Notes under the pieces: generated by a model
The model's input: only the letters and a program-made list of their open reading frames with translations
Databases searched by the model: none
Told to the model about the DNA's origin: nothing
Translations under genes and position numbers: made by a program
Shown here: positions 52,345-62,599 of the stretch, one piece after another
Position numbering within the stretch: the first letter of the stretch is position 1
Layout: each line of letters opens with the position of its first letter
Assembly: GCF_026210795.1 (NCBI RefSeq)
Contig: NC_089445.1
Location: 4,340,001-4,404,000, forward strand
DNA: 64,000 nucleotides
Direction of reading: 5' to 3'
From: Rhizophagus irregularis
Lineage: Eukaryota; Glomeromycota; Glomeromycetes; Glomerales; Glomeraceae

Positions 52345-52428
52345 GGAGGGGGGGGTTATGTTAAACAAAGGTTTGGATTTGAGCGGCCTTATCGTCAATT
52401 TGGGGCATATTGAGATTTGGGGCACAAC
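52345..52428 (-). repeat. Right TIR of the 6.1-kb transposon
   Basis: Reverse complement of the left TIR blocks, ending GCACAAC next to the target copy ATAGAT. Confidence 0.75.
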
Positions 52429-52708
52429 ATAGATAATGCCAAATATCCAGATAAGGCGGATATGATTAAGCGTCATGGATTTATGTGAATAATCCATGGA
52501 TAGTCTGCTAAATATTCATAGATAATTTACGGACAATTTGCACAGATAATTTTCAAATATTCGTGAATATTCATTATGATTTCAACTGTAATATGGAGCA
52601 ACTAAATTGAAATTAAATAAATCAACAGTTATTTCCTTTTTATAATTAATAAATTATCATGATATGGTTATCTATCTATCTATATATTAAAAAACACTGC
52701 AATCACGT
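52429..52708. other. Spacer between two transposons
   Basis: AT-rich; no gene or repeat recognised apart from the 6-bp target copy at its start. Confidence 0.4.
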
Positions 52709-52734
52709 CATCAGGAAATTTTATAGTGCGAAAA

Positions 52735-53390
52735 ATTGCGTAAGTTTACGATTTTGTAAGTTTACGAAAGTTTATGGCATAATATTTCGAAAAATTTCAA
52801 AATATTTCGTAAGTTTACAATTTCGTAAGATTTATGTGATATTACGGTTAAAATATTACGTAAGTTTTCAATATCGTAAGATTTACGCAATATTACGGTC
52901 AAAATATTCTGCAAATTTACGAAACTGTAAACCTGCGTAATATTACGGTTGAAATATTTCGAAAATTTACGAAACTGTAAACCTGCGTAATATTACGGTT
53001 GAAATATTTCGAAAATTTACGAAACTGTAAACCTGCGTAATATTACGGTTGAAATATTTCGAAAATTTACGAAACTGTAAACCTGCGTAATATTACGGTT
53101 AAAATATTTCGAAAATTTACGAAACTGTAAACCTGCGTAATATTACGGTTGAAATATTTCGAAAATTTACGAAACTGTAAACCTGCGTAATATTACGGTT
53201 AAAATATTTCGAAAATTTACGAAACTGTAAACCTGCGTAATATTACGGTCAAAATATTCTGCAAATTTACGAAACTGTAAACCTGCGTAATATTACGGTT
53301 GAAATATTTCGAAAATTTACGAAACCGTAAACCTGCGTAATATTACGGTTGAAATATTTCGAAAATTTACGAGATTGTAAACTGCATATG
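52735..53390. repeat. 50-bp tandem repeat array, left subterminal
   Basis: From about 52871 to 53390 an exact or near-exact 50-bp unit (GAAACTGTAAACCTGCGTAA then TATTACGGTTGAAATATTTC, GAAAATTTAC) repeats about ten times; 52735-52870 holds diverged copies. Each unit contains the perfect palindrome CGTAATATTACG and a GAAATATTTCGAAAATTT arm. Position and palindromes fit transposase-binding subterminal repeats. Confidence 0.9.
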
Positions 53391-53757
53391 CAGTAGAACG
53401 TATACAAGGGGCATGTGATACTATTGAATAATCAAAAATAATATAAACACCTTTTCTTTTATATAAACACCTTTTTTTTTAAGTTTGGGAAAGCAAATTT
53501 ATTTTTATTTACGAATTTTTTATTATTTACAATTTTTATGTTAAAAATTAAAGTAAATTCTAATTTTTATTATAACTTAATAAAAAAAATACACATTTGA
53601 TACTTGTTCGCTACTATTTTATAAAATAAGTACGAGGCTGTACGGCGTGGACGTCAGTATCAGTCACAGCCCAAAAAAAACGTGAGTCTCCAGCCGATAT
53701 TTGGTACGGACTAAGACCTAGCTACTCACTTAATAAATAATAAAAAAATAAAAATAA

Positions 53758-54379
53758 TTATCTTCTTCTACGATACGTAGGTAAGTTTCTCCTTGCCCTA
53801 CGATCGTCACGCGTGACTAAAATTGATCAAATTTATCAAATTTAAAACATGAACGTAAATATTAATTATAAATTTTATTATAGTATAATTACCCGGCCTC
53901 TCCCAAAATCTCGTTCTAAATTCGCGATAATATCTTGCGCCGGTACGCGTCCACAGCCGCCGCCCAGGGTTACCATTACGATAAAGGACATAGTTCTAAA
54001 TATCAAAATCAGTTTGAATATTCGGTAAATACATTTAATTTATATGAATGTAATGTTATTTATTTACTTACATGGTAATCCCTGACGAGGTTCCTCCACT
54101 TTTGGCTGCACTGTTGCCCGGAAACCCTCGTTCGAAATATTCTATTTATTCTGATTCAATTAAATGGATTGGTTAATTTGAATTTAAATTCTTTCTTAAA
54201 GAAATTATAGATATTAGTCATATGAACCTATTGGCAACAGAGTCCCAAAAATCTTGGCGGCTTCTACCATTAATATTATGGTAGGCACGGTTTCTGTCGC
54301 GGCGTATGTCGACAAGTTCGTCCATCATAGCCCAGTTCCAATGGACGTTATAGGAACGACGACGTGTTTGGCGAGGCAT
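53758..54379 (-). CDS. Trihelix/SANT-like DNA-binding protein (130 aa), intact
   Basis: Exons 54228-54379, 54072-54150, 53893-53995 and 53758-53816; four exons, 393 nt, all junctions in phase and closing at a TAA. The protein begins MPRQTRRRSYNVHWNW. Three helices follow: MMDELVDIRRDRNRAY, then FWDSVANRINRIF, then QCSQKWRNLVRDYHNYVLY. The W...L....R, FW..VA and QC..KW..L spacing is that of Myb/SANT-like trihelix domains of transposon accessory proteins. The C-terminus is Arg-rich (RRARRNLPTYRRRR), a likely nuclear signal. The start was set at the MPRQ ATG (54379); an upstream in-frame extension to 54508 lacks such character. It could bind the subterminal repeats of the element it lies in (inference). 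Confidence 0.78.
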
Positions 54380-54943
54380 TATTAGATTTGATTTGATTTT
54401 TATAATTTGATTTTGGGATGAGTAAAAATTTGAAAGAAAGTCGTAAAATGTCACTTTAAATAAAATTTGAACAATACCTCTTTGGTTTGATTTTATTTCT
54501 CGTTTCAATTAAAATTTAATTTATTAGACTTTTCATCATTAAACATATTAATTAAATCTCATGCGGATATGGATTATCTAAATATAAATATCATGATTCT
54601 AAATATAAATATAAATCACTTAATTTATTTTAATTTTTTTTAAAAAAAAAATCTTAGTTTGATTTCAATTAAAAATAATTAAAAATCATGTACATGATTT
54701 CAATTAAAAATAATTAAAAATCATGTACATGTTTTGGTTATTTAAATATAAATATCAATATATTATATTTAAAAATAAACCAATTTATTATTAGCACATT
54801 CTATTGAATTTTAAAAAAATCAATTTTTTTTTAAAAAAAAAATCATCAATATATCATATTTAAAAATAAAACAATTATATTCTGATTAAATATTTTGCGT
54901 ACATTTCTTAAAAAAATCATAAAAAAAAATCTTGTACGTCGTA
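54380..54943. other. Spacer with a 35-bp tandem duplication
   Basis: AT-rich; a 35-bp unit ending AAATCATGTACAT is duplicated in tandem at about 54660-54730. No gene. Confidence 0.5.
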
Positions 54944-55150
54944 CATGCAATTACTAAATATCATCCCCTTGTGATAAATAAAAATTACGCAACACAAATT
55001 CAACACAAACTCAACACAAATTTAACAAATTTAACGAAATTTGGCCAAAATTAATAATTTTTTACCAGAATTATCAACACAAATTGAACACAAATTGAAC
55101 ACAAATTTCAGTCACGATTTATTTATGTCACACCCGTGTTGTTAATAATT
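54944..55150 (+). repeat. Inner inverted repeat, left arm (about 205 bp)
   Basis: Near-identical to the reverse complement of 60856-61053, including CAATTACTAAATAT, AACACAAATTCAACACAAA, ACGAAATTTGGCC and TTTATGTCACACCCGTG. It lies about 105 bp beyond the stop of the Plavaka transposase. Confidence 0.88.
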
Positions 55151-55254
55151 AAATAAATAAATCTGCATTTTATTTATGATATGGGAAACGTGACCATAAA
55201 TTCTTTAAGGATATAATTTTATTAAAATAAAATCAAAACTCCTATATCAAGTGA

Positions 55255-58234
55255 CTAAAAAATATATTTATTTACGAAATATTCATTTTGTTTATCAAAT
55301 CGGGGTACTATGTGAACGACACCATGTATAGACTCTATAGCTACAAAGTTATATAATTCTATCAATTTTAAGTGAGGACATCCATATAAATATGGGTTCC
55401 TTTTAGATTTAAAATCGTACCATTGAATTAATGCGAGATTTAGCGGTGGGTCTGTTAATACTTCTGCTAACAATAAGGCCTATAAATAATAAATATTTAT
55501 TAATACTTTATAATAAATTATTACATAAATTGGAAAAATACCTGTCCATAACAAAGTCCTTTGTCTGATATATAATCATTTGATTCTTCAGAATCCATTG
55601 AAATAGCTATGTCGCTAAACCATACTTTATTATGATACCTGTTTGTGGCACGCATTATGGCACCATTTTCCAGTGTTACCGATCCGTATATGTTTATTCG
55701 GGTTTCACCAATAATTGTGAACCCATCAAGTAAATCTAGATATGAATCCAGACAACTTATAAATCTAGCAAAACCGGTCTGCATTTTATTGTCTACGGAA
55801 TCTTTTTTTTCATTAAAAATGTATTTGCATCTTGTAAAGAGAAATCAAAGAGTCTTGCAGAAAATTTACAAGTGCGAGGTGTTTTTGCCGGATTCACTGA
55901 ATGTTGAGACATTCTAATAGATATTGCTTGACGTTTTATCTATTAATTTAATTTCCATCTTAAGTTATATAATAAATATATACAATAAATAAATTTCCAA
56001 ATACTTACAGTTCGTAAAAGCTGAGGTTCGACATCTTTTTTATTGCTAATTCGGTAGGGTATTTTAACGAAATATTTGTGGAGACTTTCGTAAGTTTCTG
56101 TGGTATAGCCATTTATTGCGCCATAAGATCGTATTGAGTCAATAATGTGATAAACCCATGAATGCAATTTAGGCAACTTCAAATTGGAAGGAGAAACAAA
56201 TTTAAAAGCCTTGACAAACATCCGCGCCCATCTATGTATTGCATCCTAAAATTTAAATGTTAATTTAATTTATTTAATTTAAATTTTCGATTTTACTAAA
56301 ATTTTAATACATACATTAAATTTCTCCAAGTCACTTTCACTAAATTCTTCATATCTACTTAAAATATACATTTCATTCCAATATTCGTACAATTTCACAA
56401 GATCATCATTATTTACAAAATTATCTACTTCGTTATTATTTTCATCATATAAATTATCAATAACAAATATCATGACTTTCATCAAACTTCGATATTCATT
56501 AGCAGTTAATCTTGCAATTGACTGCAGTCCATTGGAAAAAATTTTAATGGCGGGAAAACGTGGAATTGCTGCTAGACGGCGATCTACTTCTTCAACTAAT
56601 TTATTACCATTAACATGTTGCAATTTTAAGATATCGCACGTGAAGATAATTTGATAACGAAATAAACCCAAATCTAAATGATGCATTCTGTCAGGAACAG
56701 TAGCCAAGTAGATATTTATATTCCTTGATAATATAAATATTTATAATTAATATATATATATGTTATTATAATTATTTCTACTTTTGCATACTTACGGCAA
56801 ATCCCAAAAAAAATTAGGTACAGATTCTATGCAAACAGATTTTTGTGTATCATTTTCAAAATATTTACGCATTTCATCATGAGTTCTTAGTATTACATCA
56901 TTAACCGATAAGTTTATATTTGCAAGATTGTCCCTTTTAATTAAACAGGAGTGACATGGAAGGCTTGAATTGGAGGATTTATAAACTAAACAAAAACTTG
57001 CGGCTTCTGGCCAATCTGCAATAATAGTTGAAACTCTAGGATAAAACCAGGTATTTTCATTATTTATAAAAAGGTCTATACCATCTTTTAATAAAATAAT
57101 TGGTTCTAGTAAATGACGTAAAGATTTATGAAAGGTATCACGAACCAGATCTTTATTTGCAGCTTCTAAAATTGGTAAATATCCCAAAAGTTGCTTTGCA
57201 TCCTGTTTATTACGACGCCATATTGGAATATTGCCTAATGAAATATATATTGGATGCAATTGACTTTTTCCTAATGTATCTGTAGTTGTTGCATCTGAAT
57301 ATAAAATAATTGATAATAATTTGGAACCAGTAGGTAAGGATTCTTGCGTAGTTTTCCACCATTTTCCAGTGTTTTGTTCACTGTAAATACTTTCTCTATT
57401 ATACTATAAAATAATATAAATAAATTAAAATAAATATTATTTAAATTATTGAATTAACTAATATTTACTATTTACCTCATAGTTTTCGTAAGATAGCGCA
57501 AAATTTTGTGTTATGTCAGGAACAGTTAAGATATTTTTGATGCACTGTATTAAGTTTTGATAATAAAGAAAATAATCTTTATCCTTATGTTTTGTTATAA
57601 GAACTTTACTAAATTCTAAATTAGAAAACTTCATATTATTCATAAATGCTCGTCCCTGTTCAATATTTTTTGGTAATGGTGATTCTGTAAGATTTGAATG
57701 TTTATTAAAAAAACGTATTATTTCATTACCACCTTTATTGTTTATTTTATATTTCGTTACTAATAACATTAGATCTTTATAAGCATCATTAGGAAATTCT
57801 GTGCAAGTTTTGGTATTGAGATTTTTGGGTTCTTCAAAAATTTCAGGCTCTTCAGATGAATCTAATATATTTTCAAAGTTACTATCTTCAAGGCTCATCT
57901 CTGATATTGCACTTCCAATACTGTCAAATGACATATTTTGTACATTATTATCATCATCCACCTAAAATTATAAACCAAAATGAGTTAGTATAATTTGAGC
58001 TTTTTCTTTAAAAAGAATAATCTGGAATAACATAATTACCTCAACTTTATCATTTTCATATTCACTACTTAGATTACTTCTTGTATCCATTTCACTGCTA
58101 TATTTTTCACTATCATTATTATCATCATCATCTTCTACTTCTACTTCTACATTTTTTAAGCATTTTTGGGCGTGTTGAGTATATGCAAAGCGTTGACTGA
58201 ATATTCGCATACAAAGGGGGCATTTGAAACTCAT
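55255..58234 (-). CDS. Plavaka-type transposase with zinc finger, seven exons, one frameshift
   Basis: Exons 58040-58234, 57476-57961, 56796-57403, 56315-56723, 56009-56245, 55542-55939 and 55255-55479; all introns GT-AG and in phase. About 850 aa. The N-terminal C2HC finger is CPLCMRIFSQRFAYTQHAQK followed by C; then an acidic linker. The core motifs are in order: GKWWKTTQESLP, ILYSDATTTDTLGKSQLHPI, IIADWPEAASFC, LPCHSCLIKRD, PNFFWDLPNINIYLATVPDR, MHHLDLGLF, LHSWVYHIIDSIRSYGAING, YTTETYESLHKYF. These are typical of the Plavaka lineage of CACTA-like transposases. In exon 6 a run of eight A residues on the coding strand (55803-55810) puts the frame out by one; nine would restore it. Everything else is intact. 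Confidence 0.88.
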
Positions 58235-58480
58235 GTTACTAAATTAACGCGTCAAATTTGATGAAAAGTATCAATTCACTATTTAATTTATATGAGATTA
58301 TGTGTGCTAATAAAATTATATTGCAAATTCATTGTAAAAATTTAATGAATTAATTGAATGGATTACAATTGATTGAGTTATTTGAATAGACACGACTACG
58401 CAAATTTACGCATTAATGAATGGAACTGGCTGTAAGAATCTGGTGGCTAATATCGCGGAATCATTCGCAATTTTACGCAT
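58235..58480. promoter_or_regulatory. Left part of the divergent promoter region
   Basis: The space between the start of the Plavaka gene (58234, minus) and the start of the plus-strand gene (59341) must hold both promoters. It contains TTTACG/CGTAA-type motifs like those in the subterminal arrays (about 58395-58475 and 59000-59110). Specific TATA or start sites could not be chosen. Confidence 0.35.
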
Positions 58481-58700
58481 TATAGCAAAATTTAAAATAT
58501 GCGAAACACTCAGCAATTTTGCTGTCGGGAACTTGCCGAGTTCGTGGGTTGGCAAATCTAAAAATAAATGTAACAAGTCTATGATGTACCATATAAATAT
58601 TGTTTATTATTTTATTTACTATTTCAATTTGCCGGCAACCTGCCAAGTGAATCTGACAGCAAAAGTGCTGAGTGTTTCGCATATTTTGAATTTGCTGTAA
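58481..58700. mobile_element. 220-bp palindromic MITE
   Basis: Arms TTATAGCAAAATTTAAAATA followed by TGCGAAACACTCAGCA on the left and, reversed on the right, TTACAGCAAATTCAAAATAT followed by GCGAAACACTCAGCA, continuing as TTTTGCTGTC. Sits in the divergent intergenic region of the composite element. No coding capacity. Confidence 0.7.
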
Positions 58701-59239
58701 CGGGCTGTAAGAATTCGGATGGCCGGCTAATCATCTGATAATCAGCCGCAAATTTATTGGCTTAACACGGCAAATCACTTTTACAATAATGGACGGATGA
58801 TCAGCCACAAATTTATGCGATAATCAGGTTATAAGCGCTATCAATCTGATCAGCCAAATGAGTTCACTGGCTGCAACTTTTTTTTTCCATGCATAAAAGC
58901 CCCAACATGTGTAACATGTTATTTTTTTATAAATTGGATTTGATTAATATTTCGATTGTACTATGTATGTGCTTTTACGAGAGTTTTTTTTTAAAGTTCT
59001 CTTATGAAAGTGTTACAATATTTTTTCGTAATATCACGATGCAAAATTTTTGCATTAGTACATTCATTTTTCGTAATATTTCGCATTAGTTCATCCATTT
59101 TTCGCAATATTTCGCAAGTTTTTTTTCTTTTTAGTATAGAATGGCGGAAATTACCTTATGACAGCTTGCCTCCTTTTTCTGAATTTCTGATTCATGTATT
59201 TCCCCCTTTTTCCTCATCCTTTTCGAATTTTCTAGTTCA
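58701..59239. other. Intergenic sequence with short CG-containing repeats
   Basis: GGCTGTAAGAAT...GGCTAAT at about 58704 repeats the same phrase at 58429, on the other side of the MITE. ATAATCAG and AATATTTCGCA-type motifs recur. No gene. Confidence 0.4.
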
Positions 59240-59320
59240 CCTTTTTCTCATATATTTCCTCTTTTTTCTCATATATTTCCTCTTTTTTCTCATATATTTC
59301 CTCCTTTTTCTCATATTTTC
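59240..59320 (+). repeat. 21-bp pyrimidine-rich tandem repeat
   Basis: CTCATATATTTCCTCTTTTTT repeats about four times, ending some 25 bases before the ATG at 59341. It gives a false minus-strand frame of YEKKEEI repeats. Could be a pyrimidine-rich 5' leader or promoter tract. Confidence 0.8.
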
Positions 59321-59340
59321 GTTTCAAATTTATTATCATA

Positions 59341-60776
59341 ATGGCTACAAAGCGTGGCGAGAAACGAAGAATTGACGATAATGAAAGATTTTCAAAACGT
59401 AGTACTGAGGGTAGCGAAGCTGAGAAGCGAGTGAGAATATCCGATGATAGTGTTGATGGTATATATGACATAATATGTATCATATTCTTTATAAAAGAAA
59501 TTATATAATATATAGTTAAATTATATTTTATTGTTAAAGTTAATAAAAAAACAATAGAAAAACTATTAAGAACCAATTCGCAGATAATTTCTAAGCTTGA
59601 AGTTCTTATCACCGGACAAAAAAATCTCGAAACCGTCCCGTCTCGAGCATAGAAAAAAAGCTCAACGATAATAACAAAAATAATAATAATACAATAGATC
59701 CGGAGTATGTAAAGGTAATAAAGATGAATATTATTTAATGTAAACCTGAAATGCTAACCTCGTTTGATTAGGAGCTCGTTAAGAAGGTGTCGAAAATTTT
59801 ATTTGAAAATTTTGTTTATCCTTCGCAAGACGAGTACAAACTCGCTACCGAAAAATATTTAAAAGACGAAAATCCGGAATTTATGCGCCAGTTCAAAAAA
59901 AATCAATGGATTATTTTTTTCGAAAAAAAAATTGCCCCGACTGTAAGTTAAAGCAATTATGAATTTTATTAAATTTCATACTAACATTTTTTTTTAATAG
60001 TTAGTACAACAACATAGAAGCATACGAGGGACGTTCACGTCTAGAGTTAAAGACGTTATGTATTCTGTTTTCGAAGCGACTGGGCATAAATTACCGTCTA
60101 TTAACACTCAGGCTAGTCCGTCAAAGATTCAGGAATGGAAGAGTAAGGCGGAGGTGAAAAGATGTTACAACAACCTATTTAAAAAGGTTAAAGATGGGCA
60201 ACCTACGACATATATGTCGCTGATAATTGATAAGTTGCGAAAAGAAAATAAAAATCCCTCAAAAACACAAATAGCGTATGCGATTAGCATATGCGAAACG
60301 TACTTAAATCCTAATAATCAAAACATTCAAATGAGCGAAAGTATAATGAAGTCGAAGATAATCAACAACTTAGTAAGTTTTTAATTTACAATTTGCAAAA
60401 TGTGAATTATTTGAATTACAGTTTATTTATTTATTTATTGATTTTTAGCAAAAGTTGGAAAATAGGGATAAATTTACACATTCGGACGATGATTCTCATG
60501 ATGGTAATGATGTAGACGATGGTGGTGATAGAGCAGCTGACGATAGAGCAGGTGCGGCTGATAATGGTGTGACTAACGATGGTAGGCCTAACGATGGTGC
60601 GGCTAACGATGATGCGGCCGAACGATGGTGCGGCCAACGATGGTGCGGCCAACGATGGTGCGGCCAATGATGGCATAGCTGACGATGATATACTTTCTAT
60701 TGACTCTTATAACACGGAGGAGGAAGGTCGGTATGTAAATAGTTTATTAGAGAATTATGGGTTGCATAAAAAATAA
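59341..60776 (+). CDS. Unknown protein of the composite element, five exons, two indels
   Basis: Exons 59341-59458, 59540-59714, 59772-59942, 60001-60372 and 60449-60776, GT-AG introns. Begins MATKRGEKRRIDDNERFSKR, basic and probably nuclear; then a helical segment (TIEKLLRTNSQIISKLEVL), a central conserved-looking part (ELVKKVSKILFENFVYPSQD; IRGTFTSRVKDVMYSVFEAT), and an acidic tail with an Asn-Asp-Gly-Ala-Ala repeat ending SLLENYGLHKK. Exon 2 is one base short around the CCC at 59628, giving an early stop at 59650; exon 5 has one extra base near 60620 in the repeat. No known domain recognised. It is divergent from the Plavaka transposase and enclosed with it by the inner inverted repeats, so it is likely an accessory transposition protein (inference). 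Confidence 0.65.
60576..60670 (+). repeat. 15-bp coding minisatellite
   Basis: AACGATGGTGCGGCC repeated, encoding Asn-Asp-Gly-Ala-Ala, in exon 5 of the unknown gene. GC-rich against the surroundings. One extra base near 60620 shifts the frame. Confidence 0.85.
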
Positions 60777-60855
60777 ATATTATTTTTTATATATATCACA
60801 CGTAATAGCATTTTTTTTACCATAATTAATATAGTTTTAATAAATAAAATGGTTA

Positions 60856-61053
60856 TTAATTCTTAACAACACGGGTGTGACATAAATAAATCGTGGCTGA
60901 AATTTGTGTTCAATTTGTGTTCAATTTGTGTTGATAATTCTGGTAAAAATTTGTTAATTTTGGCCAAATTTCGTTAAATTTGTTAAATTTGTGTTGAATT
61001 TGTGTTGATAATTTTTAATTTATCACGAGGGGATAATATTTAGTAATTGTGCA
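60856..61053 (-). repeat. Inner inverted repeat, right arm (about 200 bp)
   Basis: Pairs with 54944-55150. It lies about 80 bp beyond the stop of the plus-strand gene at 59341-60776, so both divergent genes run toward an arm. The arms may be TIRs of an inner element or shared 3' sequences. Confidence 0.88.
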
Positions 61054-61929
61054 TATACAATTTCTGTGATTTTTTAAAATGCGGATTTCCGTAATTTTAC
61101 GATATCGTATTTTCTGGCCAATCAAAATTAGGCTGATCCTTGCATGTGATTTAATCATTTAATCATTTAATCATGCACGCGTTTTTGTCTTATTTATTTT
61201 TGTTTCTTATTTCTTTATTCTTTTGTTCAATATTTTTAATTTTTTTGTCTCTTCTTTCTATTTATATTTCTTTAATTATATACAATATATTTACATATAT
61301 TTCATAATTTATTGCTTTGCAGGTATAGAAATATTTGTTTATTAATACTAATTATTTTCATTTTTTTTTACCTCTTTGTTATTTTGTATCGTAATACTAA
61401 CAATAATATCCATGTTTCCTTTATTCCTTTTTACTTGTACTTTAATACTAACGATACTAACAATACTAACAACATGTTTATTTTTTCCTTTCTCTTTATT
61501 TCTTTATTTCAATTACTTTGCAGGTATAGAAATATTTATTTATTAATACTAATTATTTTAATATTAACGCGTTTTTTTTACCTCTTTGTTACTTTATGTC
61601 GTAATACTAACAATACTATCTACGTTTCCTTTATTTCTTTTTACTTGTACTTTAATACTAACGATAATATCCATGTTTCTTTTACTCCTTTTACTGTTTC
61701 TTTAACTCTTTTTACCTTAATACTAACAATAATAACAATATTTCTTTTATCTTTATATCTAATACTAACGTTACTATAGCTGTTTCTCTTCTTTTTACAT
61801 CTAATAATATTGTTACTCTACTCTTTCTTTTTTTTACTTTTATGTATTCTGTATATATTAATAAATACTTGTAATTTTTTATGATTATATCTAATAAAAC
61901 ATACATTATATAAACTTATAGTACAGAAA
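61054..61929. repeat. Diverged 208-bp tandem duplication rich in TACTAAC
   Basis: TTTGCAGGTATAGAAATATTT followed by ATTAATACTAATTATTTT occurs at about 61316 and again at about 61524, with similar following sequence. The heptamer TACTAAC occurs at least eight times between 61390 and 61770. The plus-strand open frame here (61312-61779) is Leu/Ile/Phe/Asn low complexity and is not taken as a gene. Confidence 0.6.
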
Positions 61930-62400
61930 ATGAAGTATTATTTATCGAAATATTTTGAAATATTACGAAATATTAAGTTGTGTAAAATCACAGAATATTA
62001 CGAATCGTCAAATTATGGAACATTACGCATCATAGAATTTCGAAATATTTTAAAAAGTTGCGAAGTATTACGCAGTAAAATTACGGAATATTACGAATCG
62101 TAAAATTACGAAGCCTTGCATACAGTAATATTTCGAAATATTTTAAAAAGTTACAAAATATTACGCTTACGCAAACTTGCGGCGGGTCTGAAAACTTACG
62201 AAATATTATGTAAAATTACGAAATATTGCGAACCGCAAAATTACGGAATATTACAAATCGTAAAATTACGAAGCTTTGCATATCGTAATATTTCGAAATA
62301 TTTTAAAAAGTTACAAAATATTACGCTTACGCAAACTTGCGGCGGGTCTGGAAGCTTACGAAATATTATGATGTGTAAACTTGCGCAACTTTTCGCACTA
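61930..62400. repeat. Right subterminal repeat array
   Basis: Dense short CGAAATATTTCG, AATATTACG and TTACG motifs. Two long copies about 164 bp apart (61 kb end: about 62104-62210 and 62268-62370) share GCTTACGCAAACTTGCGGCG followed by GGTCTG. Motifs match those of the left array 52735-53390. Confidence 0.8.
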
Positions 62401-62599
62401 TATAATTTCCTGATGTACCCGCCACTCACATACGAAAGAAAAGAATAAAAGAAAGGAAAAATGTACCCACCTACCCACATACAAAAGAGAAAAAAGCCGT
62501 TTTTTAAATAAATAGTGGAGCTGTTAAGCAAGGTATGAAAATAGGATATACGCGTATTTTTCATATTTTTTTTACAATATGTTGTGGTTTGAGTATTTT

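Larger units (their letters stand above)
46340..52428. mobile_element. 6.1-kb DDE transposon with TIRs and 6-bp target duplication
   Basis: Begins GTTGTGC... and ends ...GCACAAC, with ATAGAT directly outside on both sides (46334-46339 and 52429-52434). TIR blocks shared between the ends: GCCCCAAAT(C/T)(A/G)ACGAT, AGGCCGC and AAACYTTGTTTAACATAAC. The left TIR has about 80 extra bases between the second and third blocks. A G-run lies just inside both TIRs. It contains the six-exon transposase gene on the minus strand and, near its left end, an inserted LINE 3' end. Without the LINE the element is about 4.4 kb. The superfamily could not be named. Confidence 0.85.
52709..62415. mobile_element. 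9.7-kb composite Plavaka-type element with matching outer TIRs
   Basis: The left end CATCAGGAAATTTTATAGTG followed by CGAAAAATTGCGTAAGTTTAC is mirrored at the right end (reverse complement CATCAGGAAATTATATAGTG, then CGAAAAGTTGCGCAAGTTTAC): about 41 bp with three mismatches. Inside both TIRs lie arrays of CGTAATATTACG and CGAAATATTTCG palindromes. Three genes lie between: SANT-like (minus), Plavaka-type transposase (minus) and an unknown gene (plus). An inner inverted repeat (54944-55150 / 60856-61053) encloses the last two, so nesting of two elements is possible. No clear target duplication. Confidence 0.75.

Noticed and set aside
52735-53390. CRISPR array
   Set aside because: Repeats are contiguous with no variable spacers and lie beside a transposon TIR in a eukaryotic context.
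59232-59612. Minus-strand 126-aa frame with KKEEIYE repeats
   Set aside because: Comes from the 21-bp pyrimidine repeat and the antisense of the real plus-strand gene.
61312-61779. Plus-strand 155-aa Leu/Ile/Asn frame
   Set aside because: Low-complexity translation of a diverged tandem repeat; a similar frame arises in both copies.
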